Below, piece after piece: positions 22,256 through 33,119 of a stretch of DNA of 64,000 nt. The notes under the pieces were generated by a model that worked only from the letters and a program-made list of their open reading frames with translations, did not search any database and was not told the DNA's origin. Origin of the DNA: Heliopora coerulea (lineage: Eukaryota > Cnidaria > Anthozoa > Scleralcyonacea > Helioporidae). The position numbers and the translations under genes were made by a program. The stretch is from positions 2,352,001 to 2,416,000 of the forward strand of contig JASJOG010000029.1 of NCBI GenBank assembly GCA_030142905.1, read 5' to 3'. Positions within the stretch are counted from its first letter, which is position 1. Each line of letters opens with the position of its first letter.

Positions 22256-22359
22256 TATATTTAAAATCCCTCTCTGATTCTAAAAACACCAAAAGACTCA
22301 ACCGACATGAAAAAGTTCAACAAAAGAAACTGTTTCGACTGAGCGCGAATGCTTTAAGT

Positions 22360-24248
22360 ATGTCATCTATTGAGCCGGATAAAGTCATCTTTAACCATTC
22401 CAGCCGAACACTGACTGAGCAAGAAAAATCCGTACTCGCCAAAGGACTAAACTTCTCGAATCCTCCTAAAACCTTAAACTACTGTGAGTTCTTAATCCCG
22501 TTTGAACTTCTCCACCGACAAATACAACATGAGACTATCTACCCCGAATCTGGGTGTGACCAGGATTTCGTTAAAACTAAATTAAAAGATATAGCACTTT
22601 CTGGCTTCCGTAAATATACCCCACCTCCGTTCATTTTTTCAAACGAAGAATTTAAAATGCTAAAATGTCTTCGAAACGACGACTCTATCTTCATCATTAA
22701 ACCCGACAAAGGAAATGGCGTCGTCGTCATCGATCGAACTGAACCCATCAAGCCCACCTTGAAACGAGAAAATAAAGTCAGAACCTTTCTACGTGAATTG
22801 AAGAACTCCAACGTCATCAACGAGGAACTTTTTAAATCATTAGCACCGACTGGTTCTCGACCCGGCGTGCTATATGAATAACCTAAGATACATAAGTTAA
22901 ATATTCCACTTAGATCTATACTTTCTTCTATTGGCACCCACTCGTATAATCTCGCTAAATTTCTTTTTCCTCTTCTTCGCCCTATTTCCTTTAGTCCATA
23001 CACTATCAGTGATTCATTTTCATTTCTACAAGATTTATTTCAACTGAGCTTTGATAAGAATAATGTCACCATGGCTAGCTTTGATATTAGTTCACTTTTT
23101 ACGAACATACCGTTGGATGAAACCATTGAAATTATCCTTAACCAACTTTTCGATTACAATATTCATTTCCAAAATTTTACTCGCGAACAATTTAAAAAGC
23201 TACTAAATTTAACTGTCAAAAATTGTCACTTTATATTTAACGGAAAATTTTACGAACAACGTGATGGTGTTGCTATGGGCTCCCCTCTAGGTCCCCTTTT
23301 CGCCAACATTTTTCTTTCCTTTCATGAAACTAATTGGCTAAATGATTGTCCCCCTCAATTTAAACCGCTTTATTATCGACGCTATGTTGACGACTCTTTT
23401 ATTTTATTTCGATCCCGCAATCATATTTTACCTTTTTTACATTACCTGAATTGTAAACAACCGAATGTCCAATTTACACATGAAATCGAAAAAGATAACT
23501 CTCTTTCCTTCCTCGATATTCAAATCAAATGCTCCGATGATAAATTTTCTTCTTCCGTTTATCGTAAACCGACTTTTACTGGATTGTTTACAAATTTTGA
23601 GAGTTTTATTCCACTCATATAAGAAAGGCTTAATTTTAACTTTGCTTTTTCGTTATTTTAATCTCTGTTCTTCTTATACCATCTTTCATGAAGAACTAGA
23701 GAAATTTAAAAGTATTATGATTCGGAATGGTTATCCTATCAAATTCTTAGATAATTGTTTTCGCAATTTTTTCAATAAAATTTTCTGCCCAGCTTCTACA
23801 ACGACCTCGGTACCTAAACGCATTATTTTCTTTACTCTACCATTCATCGGTCAACATTCTCTTCAGATTCGCAAACAAGTCGCTAAACTTTTTGCTTTTG
23901 CTTTCCCTCAAATTCAGCTTCGAATCATATTTAAACCTATTCGATGTCTTTCAAGATTTTTCCGTTTTAAAGATCAAATTCCTCTTGCACTAAGATCTCG
24001 CGTGGTTTACAAATTCAAGTGTCAATGCTGTGAGTCATTCTATATAGTTGAAACTATTGCCATTTAAAGCGCGTGTTTCTGAACACATGGGAGTTTCTGT
24101 TTACACGGGAAAGCCTATCCCCGTCACCACTTTATCTGCTGTTTTAACACGCCACAAACAGACTGGCCACCCTGTTTCTATGACTGATTTTTCTATTCTA
24201 AGCTCCTGTTCTAATTTTGAACTCCTTCTCAGAGAGTCTACTTATTAA
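22360..24248 (+). pseudogene. PLE protein: N-terminal domain, RT and GIY-YIG (frame-damaged)
   Basis: Order: N-terminal region (22360-22881) with IIKPDKGNGVVVID; a stop where GLPK-type sequence should read (near 22879-22890, followed by PKIHKLNIPL); the RT core with SLFTNIPLDET, GVAMGSPLGPLFANIF and YRRYVDDSF (23071-23622); a frameshift near 23620; the RT thumb (to about 24000); then a weakened GIY-YIG with FKCQCCESFYIVE in place of the usual YVGQT-type box; and a C-terminal LLRESTY tail to 24248. About three lesions. The protein is related to the PLE at 30-31.5 kb. Confidence 0.88.
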
Positions 24249-24496
24249 TAAGATAAATCCTTCGCTCAACGCCAAGATCAGTTCCCTTCCTTTAACCTTG
24301 TTCTAACTGTTAATTTTTTCCCTGTTATATGTTTTTTTCTGACACATACACACCTGGATTCACTCACGCATACACTTTATCGCACACTTAATTATTCACC
24401 GGTTTTCACCACCACCAGTCTTTCTGTTAATTACTTCTTGTCATTGTAAATAGAATATTATATAGTCGAGAACACCTTGTAAATTTATCACTTACT

Positions 24497-24530
24497 CTGA
24501 AGATGTTGCAGGGCTGGCAACGAAACGTTA
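24497..24530 (+). ncRNA. Hammerhead ribozyme motif in the right pLTR of PLE
   Basis: CTGAAGA, TGTTGC...GGCAAC as stem II, GAAAC, GTTAG. Mirror image of the motif at 21861-21893. Confidence 0.75.
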
Positions 24531-24673
24531 GTTAAATTAAAAATATTTTTCAATAACTCATGTCTATATTATTATGGGTTTATTCAAAATTATATGCTGG
24601 GCTTTGATATTCCTAACAAGATTACGTTTTCCACCTGGTTCATCGATTGCCACTATTTTGAAAAAGCCAATAT

Positions 24674-24944
24674 GATGTATAAAATTGTAAATGGTAATGC
24701 TCCTGATCACTTAAAAGAATTGTTTTTGTTTGTCAATGGGACTCATGGTTACAATTTGAGAAATTCGGATATAAGTCTTAAAATTCCATTACCTCAAACC
24801 GAATACCCAAAACGCAGTTTAGCATACAGTGGTTCAGTATTATGGAATAATTTACCTTCATCAATAAAGTCTGCATCCGCTTTAAACATTTTCAAAAACT
24901 TTATAAAATCTTATGATTTTTATATACAGATTGCTTGTAAATAG
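24674..24944 (+). pseudogene. LINE ORF2 C-terminus (continuation after PLE insertion)
   Basis: Resumes with MMYKIVNGNAPDHLKELF and ends in NIFKNFIKSYDFYIQ before a stop at about 24942. This matches the C-terminal region of the intact LINE at 37-42 kb (MYKITHNLAPSYLSEKF...). Together with 20171-21769 it is one interrupted ORF2. Confidence 0.85.
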
Positions 24945-25089
24945 TTTGTAAGTAGTTATTAAGCAGTTATGTGTGTAAATAGACATATAAGTTTAAGTTT
25001 TTGACTTTTTCAATTCTTTTTTTTCTAAAACGGCTTCCTTGGAAAGCAATTCTGTAAAATTCAAGGAAATACCGTTTTCAAATAAAGTT

Positions 25090-25090
25090 G

Positions 25091-25124
<34 letters not shown>

Positions 25125-25155
25125 TTTAGATAGATTAGATTAAATTAGATAGATT
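25090..25155. repeat. TGTC/TATC microsatellite at a LINE tail-to-tail junction
   Basis: (TGTC)n then (TATC)n then TTAGATAGATTAGATTAA. It is the shared 3'-tail zone of the plus LINE ending at 25088 and the minus LINE ending about 25155. Confidence 0.85.
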
Positions 25156-25332
25156 TTATTTTGACATGGCAGTTCTATCAGAAGTAAAAATTACATCAAT
25201 TTCTAACTCTGTTCTACCTAGAAGCCTTGTGTAAAAACTAACTATATTTACAATTTTTTTTTAATCATGATGTATAAAGATATGCGAACAATATTTACAG
25301 AGTATTTACAATATTAGTCTTAAGAATTGTTG

Positions 25333-28078
25333 TCAATGCAAAAGTTCTCGAACTTTCTTTTCAAATTTTGTGAGGTTTTCCTCTGCTTTTAATGAGTTAC
25401 TTAAGGAGTTCCACAGCATGGCTCCTGATACTGCAAAGCTGTCATGATAGGTTTTAGTTCGAACTTTTAGTATTTGGAAATCACAGTTGGATGCTCTGAG
25501 GTTGTAGACACTTGATCCATACTGTTTTTCAAACATATCATTTGAATATGATGGAGCATGTCCATTTACAATTTTGTGTATCATGACAGCTTTTTGGTAT
25601 TTCCTGTTGTAAGCTAGTGTAGACCATCCTAGATCAGAGAAAATTTCACTAGTGTGGCGTGTATATGGCCCGCTTGTAATTATACGAGCTGCACGGCTTT
25701 GCAACTTTTGGAGTTAATCTGAAAGTGTTTGGTCTACACTATCCCACACAGCAGAGCAATACTTGAAGTGAGGCTCTACAACGGCATACTATATGTTGGT
25801 CAGTAATTGTTGGTCAACAAATGGCTTGGCTTTCTTTAAGACTCGTAAACCAGTTTTAACTTTCTTTATTACGTTTCCTACATGGTATTTCCATGTCAAA
25901 TTTTCATCAATTGGGAGACCTAGACATTTTACTTTGTCAGCTTGTTTTAGTGTTGTTCCATTAATAGATATATTTAGGGTATCATTTAGAGTTGCCAATC
26001 TTTGTCGTGATCCAATTAGTATATATTCGGTTTTAACCAAATTTAGTGAAAGCTTGTTTGCACTAAGCCATTCTACAACCCTGTTTATATCCTTCTCTAA
26101 TATTGTCTTGATTTCAGGTATACTAGATCCAGATGAGGTTAGATTTGTGTCATCTGCATACATCCTAGTAGAGCTGAAATCAACACAATTGGGTAAATCA
26201 TTGATATAAATTAAAAATAGTAATGGTCCTAGAATAGTTCCTTGTGGGATGCCACAAGTAAGCTGCTCTGGGTCTGACAGTGTGCCATTTACTAGCCACA
26301 TTTGAGCGCGGTTGGTTTGGTATGATTCAAGCCAGCTAATTGCTAATTGGTCTAGACCAAGGTATTGCAATTTCTTTAGAAGGATTGTGTGACTTACAGT
26401 ATCAAATGCTTTTTTCATGTCTAAGAATAGGACTCCATTTACAAGTTTGCGATCAATATTGAAACACCATTCGTTTGTTAAATCTAATAAGGCTGTTTCT
26501 GTGGAAAATGTTGATCGGAATCCGGATTGCCTGTAATTTAACAGCTTGTTCTTTGTTAAATAATTTTCTAATTGTTCAAACACAAGTTTTTCAAAGATAC
26601 GAGCAATAGCTGAAATCACTGATATGGGCCTATAGTTATTTGAGATCACAGCGATCACCTGTTTTGAAAACTGGAGTAACTGTAGTAGTTTTCCAGTCAT
26701 TGGGAAATGAGTTAGTTTCAAGTGATAAATTAAATATGGTACTAAGTGATTCATATATGTATGGTGTTGTTAGTTTCAAAATTTTTTTTTGAATTTTATC
26801 AATACCCACGGCTTTCTCAGTTTTAACTGTCTTAAGCTGTTTTAGGACTTGGGTAGGAAGGACTTTAGCAAAGCTGAAGGTGCAGTCAGTTTTGTTGACA
26901 TATTCCTCAAAAGTCTTCCTCTGGGATATTGGTGGTATTTGAGCAGCATGTTTTGGTCCAACATTAGTAAAATGTGTGTTGAAAGAATTTGCAATACCTT
27001 TGGAATCTGTAATAGTTTCTGATGAGCTTTTGTTTAGTTTGGTTATCTGAGTGCTTTTATTTTTTTTACCAATCATGTTATTCAGGACTTTCCATGTACC
27101 CTTAGAATTTCCAGAATTATTTGCAATCTCATTTTGATAGTAGGACTTTTTAGTCTTCCTCACCAACTGATTGACCTCATTTCGTTTATTTCTGAAAAGC
27201 AGTTTTAGATTCATCCAGGGTGATGGAATATTTCGAATCCTTTTCACTTGACATGGGGAATGTTTGTCAAGAATGGATTGCAGTTGCAATTTCCACTCTT
27301 CCCATACATCATTGATTTCATCAGAAATGTCTGGGTTTGGCCAATTGGTATTTTTGATATCTTGTATGAATTTATTTTCATTAAAATTTTTAAAACTTCT
27401 TATTTCAGTAAGTCTTGGAGGACCTCTACGACAATCAAATTTACGTACTGCATAAACTAAGTAGTGGTCACTAATTGTTGTAGCCAATACTCCATGATGA
27501 GTTAAATTTTGAGTAGAATTTGTAATGACATGATCAATTAATGTCTCAGTGGATTCAGTTACACGAGTTGGCTCATCAATTAGTTGCGAAAGTTGATAAA
27601 TATCCAAAATATCAATCAGTTTTAATGTGTAAGCTTCAAGATTTGATGCCATCAGATCACAATTTACATCACCAAGAATATAATAGTCTTTATATTTCAG
27701 ATCAGCTTTTTTAAGAAAATTTTCAAATTGATGGAATAGTTCTAGTGAGGTTTTGGGTGGTCTGTACCATGCATTGAACAGGAATGGACTACTGTTCGGT
27801 TTGGATATTTCTAATGATATCATTTCTGAACCATCTTGTTCAAAACATGGTTTTCTTATGAAATTTATGGTGTTACGTAAGTAAATACAAACACCACCTC
27901 CATCTTTATTTCTATCTTTTCTCACACAAGTATTACCATCAATGTTAATTATTGAATCAGGGTCAAATTGGTCAAGTTTGGTTTCATTGATGGCTAAAAC
28001 ATCAAAATTGGTATCTTTCATTAGAATCTGAAGCTCATCAATATGTTTTGAAAGATTATTTATATTGAAGGAGCTCAT
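25333..28078 (-). pseudogene. LINE ORF2: AP-like endonuclease + reverse transcriptase, frame-damaged
   Basis: From ATG 28078: EEP endonuclease with LAINETKLD, RKDRNKDGGGVCIYL, WYRPP, ILGDVNCDL, LIDHVIT and TISDHYLVYA (about residues 1-200), then a linker with KAVGIDKI, then the RT. A frame change near 26636-26660 leads into NNYRPISVISAIARIFEKL, KKAFDTVSH, GIPQGTILGPLL and YADDTNLTSS. A stop near 25789 separates the C-terminal piece (25704-25333, MQSRAARIITSGPYTR...). The endonuclease nicks target DNA and the RT copies the RNA there; this copy needs repair at about two points to be complete, so it is presumed inactive. Confidence 0.9.
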
Positions 28079-28177
28079 CTTAAAGTCTCGAATTTTCGAG
28101 ATGTTTGTTGTAGGATAATTTGTTGATTTTTGTGGTTTGTTTTCATCCGGGAAATTATTTGCTTTGACAACATTATA

Positions 28178-29576
28178 TCAGTAATTGATATGCCGCCTGA
28201 GATTGGCAGGCAAGGTAACTACACCTTTACGATTAAGATGCAAGCCAACAGCATTTAGACCATCATTACGAATATTGCTATTGTCAATAAAGTCTAAGTT
28301 GTTCTGCTCACAATAATCTTTCAATTGTTGGTTTACCTGGTAAACTTTATCATTGAGGGGTTTGTCCTTTCTTTGGATAATGCTCGAAATTGCAATACTT
28401 ACTGCAGAATGATCCTTCTTGATATTTTCTGTTAATTTTTCCACCTTGCTCTTAATTTTTCTCGGGCTATCATTCTGCAAGTTGTTTGTCCCAGCGTGAA
28501 GGATGATGCTGTCTGGCTTTCTTCGTAGAACGGGTTTCACATGGTCTTCTAGGTCTTCAGTGGTAGCACCAGAGAAAGAGTGAGACTTCACAAGCACGGA
28601 CTTTGAGAGCTTCCTTGGGTCGATATGTTTTGTCATGGATTCTCCTACGATCACAACTTTCCTCTTATCCTCTTGGCTATTTCCATTAGACCTGCTGTCT
28701 GATGTCTTACGATTTGGCTGGTTAGATCTTGTTGGGCTCGATGTCCTTCTTTTGGTCCTGTTGTCCTTACTGCCAGTGCCATGTTGTTTGGTAGGGCTTG
28801 ATTTTCTTCCTTTTCTGGTCACTTTAACCCATGTTTCTTCATCGTTGTTAGGGGTGTTATTGACTGGGGTTGTCACTTCATGGTCTTGACTTAGCAATTT
28901 TATGGTCGCCACCAAGCTGGTACGTTCTTCCTCGAGTTCTTTTTCTCTGGATGATAGCGCTTCGCATGAAGTGCAGGCTTGGTGGGACTTTGAACTTTGG
29001 CAACTGCGTTCAAGTATTTCCAATTTCGCCCAAATTTTATGGATTTCTTGCAAATTTCTTGCACACCCGGAGCAAGGAGTATTGCGTTTGCCGTCTGTAG
29101 TTTCGACATTACCATGAGCATCAACTCGGTCATTCAAAATTACGACGTCCTCGTCGTCTTTCCCATCGGAATTATGGCGCTCGCCATTTTCTCCTGTCAC
29201 GTGGTCGTCAGGGATTTCGCTAGAATTTTCGTTTGATTGAGACAGGAACATCTTCCTGGTGGTCTCTTCCTAGGTTCCTTTAAGAGCAATTGTTTTTGTG
29301 CCAGGATAGAACAGAAGAGTGACAGAGTCAGCTTTGAAAACATGAATTCCTCCGTTACTCGTGGTAAAACTCCACGAATTAGGTCAAGCTCAGCTTCTCA
29401 TCCACGAAGTGTTTTAAGCTATGTAGGTCGTCCAGCCACTTAATCTTTAATCTGAGGCCAACCTTTTCAACTAAGAAAAGTTTCTCAAAACTTTTTTCGT
29501 TGTTATCAATCGAATTATCTTTCCCAGTTAGTGACATTGTTGATAGCGACTCAGAACCTTCCTGACACGACGCCAT
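28178..29576 (-). pseudogene. LINE ORF1 with SGNH esterase-like domain, one frame lesion
   Basis: Starts at ATG 29576 (MASCQEGSE), directly next to the (GATA)n array. A stop at about 29379 and a frame change lead into a 357-codon frame (29251-28178). This has an acidic stretch, a Cys-rich CSGC...CTSC segment, a short coiled coil (SSREKELEEERTSL), a basic Ser/Lys-rich linker and a C-terminal SGNH hydrolase fold: VIVGESMTKH (nucleophile Ser block), ILHAGTNNL and GLHLN. Esterase-bearing ORF1 proteins are typical of CR1-group LINEs. They bind the LINE RNA; the role of the esterase is unsettled. Confidence 0.85.
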
Positions 29577-29593
29577 GGATAGATCAACGACAT

Positions 29594-29628
<35 letters not shown>

Positions 29629-29690
29629 TGATCGATCGATCGATCGATAGATATAGATATAGATATAGACATAGATATAGATATAAGGTT
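29594..29690. repeat. Microsatellite (GATA)n with GATC and GATATA variants
   Basis: GATA units, then GATC units, then AGATAT units. It lies immediately 5' of the minus-strand LINE. Confidence 0.95.
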
Positions 29691-29774
29691 TTGATTCTCT
29701 AACACAATTAGAATCATAGAAAAAAGTATATATTGTGGTAACGACAGAGACTATAAATATGTTAACCACTCATT

Positions 29775-29811
29775 TCGCTCAAACTTTTTCGCTTTTATTA
29801 AAGCTCTTCAG
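29775..29811 (-). ncRNA. Hammerhead-ribozyme-like motif
   Basis: Minus strand: CTGAAGA, stem GCTTTAATAAAAGC, GAAAAAGTT. Core boxes are present with a clean 5-bp stem II. The sequence differs from the other PLE motifs here. Confidence 0.55.
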
Positions 29812-30084
29812 GTGCTAACTAAATATTGAGTGGTTATGCTATTTACATTTATAGGTTTGGTGTATTTGGTTTTACGTCAGAACATGCGTTGTCATGTTGC
29901 TGTTATGTAAATTATGCTAATTTTATAAATTCCATTGCTACGATGTCATTTGATACATTGTCTAATCTAAGTATATTTATATTTATATTCGAGATTTAAA
30001 TCGAACGGATCTATCACGGATGCAACCTACCATGAAATTTTCCCGACCGGCTCACGACTTGGATTACTCTATGGACTTCCTAAG

Positions 30085-31512
30085 GTGCATAAATTTGTTA
30101 TACCTTTAGGACCTATAATTTCTTCGATTGGCACTCACTCTTACAGACTCGCCAAATTCCTTGTCCCATTGCTTCGCCCGATCTCTTCTAGTATATATGT
30201 AGTTAAGGATTCTTTTTCTTTCATTACTGAACTCTCAAGTCTTAAAACCAACCCTAAGGAAGTCACTATTGCCAGTTTCGACATCAAATCTTTATTTACC
30301 AACATCCCATTTAAGGAAACCATAAATATCATACTCTGTTTACTTTTCCATAACCAAAATTGTTTTCAAGGATTTTCCCGTAATGAATTTAAGAAACTTT
30401 TAGAATTTGCTGTTAAGAACAACCATTTCCTTTTCAACAACCAACTTTACGAACAGGTTGATGGTGTTGCTATGGGTTCCCCTCTGGGACCTCTCTTTGC
30501 CAATATCTTTCTCTCCTTTTATGAAACCAGCTGGCTTAACAACTGTCATTCACAATTCAAACCCATCTTCTACCGACGTTATGTTGATGACTGTTTCCTT
30601 CTATTTCGATCTTCGACTCATATTCTACCATTTCTTAACTATCTAAACTCACAGCACGCTAATATCAAATTTACGCACGAACCCGAGAATAACAGCGCCT
30701 TATCTTTCCTTGACATCAAAATTAACCGCTCTGAAATTAATTTCACCACCAGTATCTACCGAAAATCCACTTACACCGGTTTACTAACTAACTTTAATAG
30801 TTTTATTCCGGACTGCTATAAAAAAGGCCTTATCTTTTCCCTTCTATTTCGATATTTTAATTTATGCTCTAGCTACTCCATCTTGCACTCTGAACTCCAG
30901 AAACTCAAACAAATTTTCATTAAGAATGAATTCCCAGCTACCCTGTTTGACAAATGTGTAAGTTCATTTTTAGATAAATCCTTTTCGTCAGCTCCCAAGA
31001 TTTCTATTGCTCCTAGGTTTTTAATTTATTTTTTTCTACCGTATACTGGTTCACATGGTCTTCAAATTCGCACTCAACTCATCAAACTATTATCGTTCGC
31101 CTTTCCTCAAGTTTCATTACGCTTCGTCTTTCGCCCTTCCGTTCGCCTTGGCTCTTTTTTCCCTGTCAAGGACAGGATCCCTGATGGCCTGAAATCGCAT
31201 GTGGTGTATTTATTTACGTGTCAATGCTGTAAAGCATTGTATGTTGGCCAAACTAGCCGAGAGTGACACACACGCATTTCAGATCATATGGGGATCTCAT
31301 CCTTGACAGGTAACAGAAGAGTTAATCCCTCTCCCACTAGTATCCTTTCCCACCACATTGAAACTGGCCATCCCATTTCTTTTTCCGACTTCAAAATATT
31401 ATCCTCGTCGCCTTCTGCTTCTGAACTACTCCTTAAAGAAAGTCTTCTAATTAATAAATTAAAACCCATTCTTAACGGGAATATTGGTTCTATGCCTCTT
31501 TCCCTTTTCTGA
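30085..31512 (+). pseudogene. PLE reverse transcriptase + GIY-YIG endonuclease, one internal stop
   Basis: An open frame of 393 codons to 31266 holds SLFTNIPFKET, GVAMGSPLGPLFANIF and YRRYVDDCF of the PLE RT, the thumb, and a CQCC-type Cys motif leading into the GIY-YIG box ALYVGQTSRE. A TGA at 31264-31266 then interrupts the nuclease, after which the same frame continues (HTRISDHMGISS ... LLKESLLINKLKP) to 31511. The rest looks uncorrupted, so this is the best preserved PLE in the window. The frame is open upstream of 30085 to about 30010 with GLPKVHK, so the listed ATG is internal and the protein is N-terminally truncated. Confidence 0.88.
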
Positions 31513-31632
31513 TAATACCTTACTGCTGTCTCCCGTCAATTTCAGTTACTGTTGTAAATATATCATCTTAATTGTCATTCGATTCTGTTTGTTTAATATA
31601 AATATATCTCGTTGTAATCCTTGATCTCCACT

Positions 31633-31664
31633 CTGAAGATGTTGCTTGTAGCGACGAAACGTCA
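31633..31664 (+). ncRNA. Hammerhead ribozyme motif in the 3' pLTR of PLE
   Basis: CTGAAGA, stem GTTGC/GCGAC, GAAAC, GTC. All core boxes are canonical, including a GUC cleavage triplet: the most convincing hammerhead in the window. Confidence 0.8.
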
Positions 31665-31690
31665 GTCAATAAATACGTTTTAAACTCTTC

Positions 31691-32117
31691 TAGCCTTCTT
31701 TGTTTAAGCAATTGTTAATGTTTACATATGGCGATACTTCGCACAATCTGTTGGGCATTGTTATTTATATTAAAGTTACGATTTTTGCCTGGACAATTAC
31801 TCGTAGATATTAGGAAGACTTAAAGAATACGAATTTCCACATAAATAGTCCTATTCATTTATAACTTTATTTTATTATTGTAACCTTAGTGTTTTTAATT
31901 TTTATTGGTAGTCGTGTTCAATGGGGGTTTCACCCTGTTTGACCACCAGTCGTTGAACTTTTGTATTTTTAAGTGACAAAGTGATTAAGTTAATGAAAAC
32001 ATTGAAGTAAATGTAAAGAAAGCAGTTTTCAGAACATAAGGGAAAAAATCTTAAGAGAAAAAGAGACGAAAGTTTAGTTGTATAGTAATAAAGAATGTAT
32101 CTTGCCGTTCTTTATCA
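31691..32117. other. Intergenic, nothing recognised
   Basis: AT-rich sequence without a gene, RNA or clear repeat. Confidence 0.4.
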
Positions 32118-32430
32118 TGGAAGGGCTGGTGGCACAGTGGTACCGCCAGTGCCATAGTAAGAAGAGTTCGATTCTATCGCCAATGTGACAAGAGTTCCAT
32201 TCCGGCTCTTTGCAGTCATCTGATTACAGTTATCTTGGTCCCATGGGGCAAGAGTGTCGTCCAGTTTGCCTCCACCAAGCATCACAAATTTTCTCCGGGT
32301 ACTCCGGTTTTCTCCTACAGTGATACTGGGCCCATGAGGGTTGACCCTTACTGGACCTCTTGGGAGAACAGCTTTGGTAGCTAATTGAGTTATCCAGTAT
32401 AAATAAAGGTACTTTACTTTTACCTTTACC
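32118..32430 (+). mobile_element. tRNA-derived SINE, copy 1
   Basis: The head GCTGGTGGCACAGTGGTA fits a pol III A box and AGAGTTCGATTCTATC fits a B box, followed by a body (TCTGATTACAGTTA.CTTGGTC, TTTTCTCCTACAGTGATACTG) shared with the SINEs at 32895, 45705 and 62233. The end is near AATAAAGGTACTTTACTTTT. Confidence 0.78.
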
Positions 32431-32894
32431 CTTCCACCTAGAGATTTTTAGATATTTTGATATATTGAACCGATAATCTGTTGGGATAACTCATGAACTT
32501 TACAGTGCAACTAAGAAATTTAATAAATCTTGTAAGAATTTCATAAAATTCTGCTTCTAGATGCAGCTCGCGGTGTTATAGATTACAAGACCCAAACGTC
32601 ATTGCTCTTTGGACGTGAAAGCACCCAAACTCTCATCCTAAGAGCGGGATAGTTTCTGTCACTTTAAAATGTGGTATTTTCTACTTACATTTTTATGGCA
32701 TATAAAATTTGAATGAAAATATGTTTGACCCATCTTAAAGAAAAAATTAACACGAATGAGCAAAAAGGAAACGCTTGGTGCTTTAACGTTAATAGGTCCC
32801 TATAATAAAGCAATTTTTATGCTTGTTAAATGCATTTCCATGAAAAAGTTTCAAGAGGCTTAGTTAAATAATTCCAAAGATACACGGAATTTCT
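32431..32894. other. Intergenic, nothing recognised
   Basis: AT-rich with no coding or structural signal. Confidence 0.4.
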
Positions 32895-33118
32895 CAGTGG
32901 AGAGATGGTGGCATAGGAATGGTTTATGTGTCTTATTTAAGTAACTCGGGTTTGATTCCGGCTCCGTGCACTTCTCTGATTGAAGTTACCTTGATCACAT
33001 GTGAGAAGAGTGTTTTCGAGTTTGACTCTACCAAACATCGTTGGTTTTCTCCTGGTACGTCGGTTTCCCCCTGTAGTACTACTGGGTCCACGAGGAGTGG
33101 TCCTTACTAAACTTCTTG
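32895..33118 (+). mobile_element. tRNA-derived SINE, copy 2 (diverged)
   Basis: Same body as copy 1 (CTCTGATTGAAGTTACCTTG, GGTTTTCTCCTGGTACG, TACTACTGGGTCCACGAGGA) with a degraded A box and a B-box-like GGTTTGATTCCGG. It ends exactly where copy B of the duplication begins. Confidence 0.75.
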
Positions 33119-33119
33119 T

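Larger units (their letters stand above)
21770..24661 (+). mobile_element. Penelope-like element nested in a LINE, with inverted terminal pLTRs
   Basis: Bounded by a perfect 12-bp target duplication. The termini are inverted repeats of about 190 bp (21771-21960 against 24430-24617), each carrying a hammerhead core. The right end has an unmatched extension of about 44 bp beyond the inverted repeat (24618-24661), a structural feature described for Penelope elements. It contains an AT microsatellite and a frame-damaged RT plus GIY-YIG coding region. Confidence 0.9.
20171..25088 (+). mobile_element. 5'-truncated CR1/L2-like LINE, split by a nested PLE
   Basis: ORF2 sequence from just before the RT runs to 21769 and resumes at 24674, ending in an AATAAA-like 3' end and a (TGTC)n/(TATC)n tail at 25088 onward. 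The split is caused by the PLE at 21770-24661, flanked by the 12-bp duplication AAAAGCCAATAT (21758-21769 and 24662-24673). Confidence 0.88.
25155..29590 (-). mobile_element. Near-full-length CR1/L2-like LINE, minus strand
   Basis: ORF1 (29576-28178) then ORF2 (28078-25333), followed by a 3' UTR and a tandem-repeat tail at about 25130-25155. The 5' end abuts a (GATA)n array (29594-29690). Both ORFs carry at least one frame lesion. Confidence 0.88.
29755..31690 (+). mobile_element. Penelope-like element, nearly intact RT/GIY-YIG, 5' truncated
   Basis: Coding frame visible from about 30010 (PTGSRLGLLYGLPKVHK) to 31511, then a 3' pLTR with a hammerhead core at 31633-31664 ending near 31690. The left part (29755-29990) carries a minus-strand hammerhead-like motif of a different sequence type, possibly from another PLE end. 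Confidence 0.82.

Noticed and set aside
21948..22301. Minus-strand frame of repeated Tyr/Ile residues
   Set aside because: Pure translation of an AT microsatellite inside the PLE.
29584..29769. Minus-strand frame with Ile-Ser-Tyr-Asp type repeats
   Set aside because: Translation of the (GATA)n array upstream of a LINE.
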